In this document: positions 49,807 to 52,375 of the stretch, piece after piece
Layout of the letters: the number at the start of each line of letters is the position of its first letter
Position numbering within the stretch: position 1 is the first letter of the stretch
Assembly (NCBI GenBank): GCA_910587995.1
Contig: CAJUNS010000016.1
Span: forward strand, 1 to 52,375
Direction of reading: 5' to 3'
Length of the DNA: 52,375 nucleotides
Origin: an uncultured Oscillospiraceae bacterium
Lineage (GTDB): Bacteria; Bacillota_A; Clostridia; Oscillospirales; Acutalibacteraceae
Position numbers and translations under genes: made by a program
Notes under the pieces: generated by a model
Databases searched by the model: none
What the model was told of the DNA's origin: nothing
What the model saw: only the letters and a program-made list of their open reading frames with translations

Positions 49807-50826
49807 TCAAACTTCCCCATACACCCTCGCATAATACTCTTTATACTCTCCGGAAACGATATCCCGCCACCAACCCTGATGATCCAGATACCACAGAACC
49901 GTCCGTTTCATTCCATCCTCAAACTTCGTCTCCGGGAGCCATCCCAGCTCACGGTGGATTTTCTCCGGGTCAATGGCATAGCGGCGGTCGTGGCCCTTGC
50001 GGTCCGCCACATACTGAATCAGCCCCTCCGGCTTATCCAGCCCGGCAAGAATCAGCTTCACCACGTCCAAATTTTGTTTCTCATTGTGCCCGCCCACATT
50101 GTAGACTTCTCCAACCCGGCCATTCCGCAGAATCATCTCAATAGCCCGGCAGTGGTCCTCCACATACAGCCAGTCCCGCACGTTTAGGCCATCGCCGTAC
50201 ACAGGCAGAAGCTTATCATTCAGCGCGTTGATAATCATCAGAGGAATAAACTTTTCTGGGAACTGGTACGGCCCATAATTGTTGGAGCAGCGGGAAATCG
50301 TGGCCGGGATGCCGTAGGTACGCACATAGGACTGCACCAGCAAATCTGCCGCGGCTTTGGAGGCACTGTAGGGGGAGCTGGTGTGCAGGGGGGTATCCTC
50401 CGTGAAAAATAAATCTGGCCTATCCAGAGGCAGATCCCCATAGACTTCATCTGTAGAAACCTGGTGGTAGCGCCCCACCCCGAACTCCCGGCAAGCGTCC
50501 AGAAGCACAGCCGTGCCGAACAGATTGGTGCGTAAAAACACGTCTGGCCCGTCAATAGAGCGGTCTACGTGGCTCTCTGCCGCAAAGTGGAGCACATACT
50601 CTGGCTGCTCCGTCCGGAACAGCTCACACACGGTGTCCCTGTCGCAGACATCACCCTTCACAAACCGGAAGCCTGGCTTTTCCATCACTGATTCCAGCGT
50701 GAACAGATTCCCTGCATAGGTCAGCTTATCCAGACAGACAATTCTATCCTCCGGATGCCTTTCCATCCAGTAAAAGATGAAATTAGAGCCGATGAATCCC
50801 GCCCCGCCTGTTACCAAAACTGTCAT
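49807..50826 (-). CDS. rfbB: dTDP-glucose 4,6-dehydratase
   Basis: RmlB, 339 residues, converts dTDP-glucose to dTDP-4-keto-6-deoxyglucose. Cofactor motif GGAGFIG (7-13), STDEVYG (124-130) with the catalytic Thr-Asp-Glu, and Tyr153/Lys157 (YSASK). It follows rfbA by 24 bases. No RmlC or RmlD is seen, which argues against rhamnose and for an amino-deoxy sugar. Confidence 0.97.
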   Translation of the reverse strand: MTVLVTGGAGFIGSNFIFYWMERHPEDRIVCLDKLTYAGNLFTLESVMEKPGFRFVKGDVCDRDTVCELFRTEQPEYVLHFAAESHVDRSIDGPDVFLRTNLFGTAVLLDACREFGVGRYHQVSTDEVYGDLPLDRPDLFFTEDTPLHTSSPYSASKAAADLLVQSYVRTYGIPATISRCSNNYGPYQFPEKFIPLMIINALNDKLLPVYGDGLNVRDWLYVEDHCRAIEMILRNGRVGEVYNVGGHNEKQNLDVVKLILAGLDKPEGLIQYVADRKGHDRRYAIDPEKIHRELGWLPETKFEDGMKRTVLWYLDHQGWWRDIVSGEYKEYYARVYGEV

Positions 50827-50850
50827 CTTTCCCTCTCCTTTCGGTTAAGC

Positions 50851-51735
50851 TCACCGCAAAAACCGGTCTTCGGCCACCCGGCACAGGTGCTCCCCATAGG
50901 GGGATTTTCCGTACAGCGCCGCGCTTTCCAGCAGCTTCGCCTTGTCAATCCATCCGGCATAGTAGGCAATCTCCTCCGGCGCGGAGACCACCACGCCCTG
51001 GCGGTTCTGCACTGTCTCCACAAACACCGCCGCCTCCATCAGGCTCGCTACCGTGCCCGCGTCCATCCAGGCAAATCCCCGGCCCAGGACCTGTGCTTTC
51101 AGCCGGCCTTCCCGCAGATACAGCTGGTTCAGCCCGGTTATCTCCAGCTCGCCCCGGGAAGAGGGCTGCAGCTGCTTTGCCAGCTCACAGACCCGCCCAT
51201 CGTAAAAATACAGTCCGGTAACAGCGTAATGAGACTTGGGCTTCTCCGGTTTCTCCTCCACGGACAGCACCTGATACTCAGAGTTCAGCTCCATTACCCC
51301 AAAACGCTCTGGGTCCCTCACATAGCAGCCGAATATCGTGGCATACCCTGACTCAGCGCTGGTGATTGCCTCCTGCAGGTTTGACGAAAACCAGCCGCCA
51401 TAGAAGATATTGTCACCCAAAATCAGAGCGCAGGGCTCGCCGCCAATAAAGTCTTCCCCGATTAGGAAGGCCTGGGCAATCCCCTCCGGCTTGGGCTGCT
51501 CCGCATAGGAGAGCCGGATGCCGAACTGCCCGCCATCCCCCAGAAGCTCCCGGAATCTAGGCAAATCTTCCGGCGTGGAGATGAGCAGAATATCTTGAAT
51601 TCCCGCCAGCATCAGCGTGGACAAGGGGTAATAGATCATCGGCTTGTCGTATACGGGCAGAAGCTGCTTGGACATAACTTTTGTCAGGGGATAAAGCCGG
51701 GTTCCCGAACCGCCGGCCAAAATGATTCCTCGCAT
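50851..51735 (-). CDS. rfbA: Glucose-1-phosphate thymidylyltransferase
   Basis: RmlA, 294 residues, makes dTDP-glucose from glucose-1-phosphate and dTTP. RGIILAGGSGTRLYPLT is the nucleotide-binding start; LILGDNIFYG and the RGELEITGLNQLY region are conserved. The ATG with GAGGTG seven bases upstream is preferred over a GTG three codons earlier. It supplies the sugar nucleotide for the 4-amino-sugar route. Confidence 0.97.
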   Translation of the reverse strand: MRGIILAGGSGTRLYPLTKVMSKQLLPVYDKPMIYYPLSTLMLAGIQDILLISTPEDLPRFRELLGDGGQFGIRLSYAEQPKPEGIAQAFLIGEDFIGGEPCALILGDNIFYGGWFSSNLQEAITSAESGYATIFGCYVRDPERFGVMELNSEYQVLSVEEKPEKPKSHYAVTGLYFYDGRVCELAKQLQPSSRGELEITGLNQLYLREGRLKAQVLGRGFAWMDAGTVASLMEAAVFVETVQNRQGVVVSAPEEIAYYAGWIDKAKLLESAALYGKSPYGEHLCRVAEDRFLR

Positions 51736-51745
51736 TTTGCCCACC

Positions 51746-52375
51746 TCATTTCTTACAGGATCGTACTATATCACAGATGGCGTCCACCTCGTCCAGGGGT
51801 AAATCCGGGTATAATGGCAGCGTCAATACTCTTTGGCTGACCTGCGCCGCCACAGGCGTCAGGCCTGGGTTGAAGCGATTTTGATAGCAGGAAAACTCGC
51901 TGGCCAGCGGGTAGAAATACTTGCGCGCGTATATATTTTGGGCCGCAAGCGCTGTTAGAACCTGGTCTCTGCCCGCCCCGAAAGCCGCCTCGTCAAACAC
52001 GACCGGGAAATATGCGTAATTGGGCTCCACCCCTTTTTGCAGGGGGTTCAGCTGTAGGCCGGGCACATGTTCCAGCCTCTCCCGGTAGCGCTCCACAACC
52101 CTTCCGCGCCCCGCGAGATTCTCGTCCATATGCCGCAGGTTGCACAGCCCCATCGCCGCCCGGAATTCGTCCATTTTGGCGTTGGAGCCGGTTTCCAAAA
52201 CCTCTTCCTGGCCCGCCAGCCCAAAGTTTCTCAGATTTGCCACACGCTGGCCAAAGGCCGCGTCCCGAAAGCAGACGCAGCCCCCTTCCACTGTGTGAAA
52301 CACCTTTGTGGCGTGGAAGCTGAAACAGCTGGCGTCCCCAAAACTGGCGATTCCCCTGCCTTGATATCTTACACC
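51746..52375 (-). CDS. DegT/DnrJ/EryC1 aminotransferase, 5' end outside window
   Basis: The last 209 residues of a PLP-dependent sugar aminotransferase; the frame is open to the window edge. The PLP lysine is in SFHATK (codon 52304-52306), followed by EGGCVCFRD and RNFGLAG. The C-terminus (YPLASEFSCYQNRFNP, LPLYPDLPLDEVDAICDIV) resembles VioA/FdtB-type enzymes that aminate dTDP-4-keto- or 3-keto-6-deoxyhexoses. Next to rfbA and rfbB, amination of dTDP-4-keto-6-deoxyglucose is the likely reaction; C4 versus C3 specificity cannot be settled here. Confidence 0.93.
   Translation of the reverse strand, partial: GVRYQGRGIASFGDASCFSFHATKVFHTVEGGCVCFRDAAFGQRVANLRNFGLAGQEEVLETGSNAKMDEFRAAMGLCNLRHMDENLAGRGRVVERYRERLEHVPGLQLNPLQKGVEPNYAYFPVVFDEAAFGAGRDQVLTALAAQNIYARKYFYPLASEFSCYQNRFNPGLTPVAAQVSQRVLTLPLYPDLPLDEVDAICDIVRSCKK

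Noticed and set aside
49807..52375. dTDP-rhamnose pathway.
   Set aside because: RmlA and RmlB are present, but RmlC and RmlD are not; instead a DegT-type aminotransferase follows, pointing to an amino-deoxy sugar. The missing genes could still lie outside the window.

Overview
The window looks like a chromosomal segment of a GC-rich, spore-forming, anaerobic member of the Clostridia, most plausibly Oscillospiraceae (Flavonifractor/Oscillibacter-like). The grounds are sporulation genes (a spoIIID fragment and spoIIQ with a sigma-F-type promoter), a Firmicutes-type LexA with its operator, a V-type ATPase, a complete Rnf complex, strong AGGAGG ribosome binding sites and high GC. Taxonomy is inferred from gene content only. 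Almost every gene is on the minus strand; the exceptions are the spoIIID fragment, lexA and two small HTH regulators.

Layout. (1) 1-2.8 kb: 3' end of spoIIID, convergent spoIIQ, lexA, a flavodoxin-like gene. (2) 3.1-12 kb: nine-gene V-type ATPase operon behind one sigma-A promoter and a roughly 245-nt structured leader. The proteolipid carries the Na+-binding residues known from the Enterococcus hirae enzyme. (3) 12.2-15.2 kb: a PrsA-like foldase lipoprotein, then three small XRE regulators around a 109-bp direct repeat. (4) 15.2-19.5 kb: ddl-murI-DUF1934-argS operon. (5) 19.7-23.6 kb: two linked export/envelope genes and a membrane protein of unknown role. (6) 23.6-30.4 kb: rnfCDGEAB, with a solute-binding lipoprotein gene inserted between rnfA and rnfB. 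Rnf and the V-ATPase together suggest a Na+ (or H+) cycle.

(7) 30.6-52.4 kb: a large surface-glycan locus, cut by the right edge of the window. It encodes RmlA, RmlB and a DegT-type aminotransferase (a TDP-4-amino-4,6-dideoxyhexose route), a WecD-like GNAT acyltransferase, and a private acyl-carrier set (two ACPs, an AMP-forming ligase, a ketoacyl synthase III, SDR reductases, a metallo-beta-lactamase-fold hydrolase). It also has a NeuD-like acetyltransferase, two FkbM methyltransferases and one GT2. Unusually, it has two LuxE-LuxC acid-to-aldehyde reductase modules. One lies next to a NeuB-type synthase and the other next to a split transketolase, so each aldehyde-forming pair sits beside a C-C bond-forming enzyme.

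The two strongest leads are (a) this double LuxEC / C-C ligation locus, which could build an unusual chain-extended or acyl-modified sugar, and (b) a 16-G homopolymer that splits the second FkbM methyltransferase into two frames. A change to 14 or 17 G would restore a protein of about 378 residues, almost the length of the intact paralogue, so it looks like a phase-variable switch. Further leads are a spoIIID gene broken inside its helix-turn-helix at the window edge, a ~115-bp palindromic repeat present twice in opposite orientation, and the structured V-ATPase leader.
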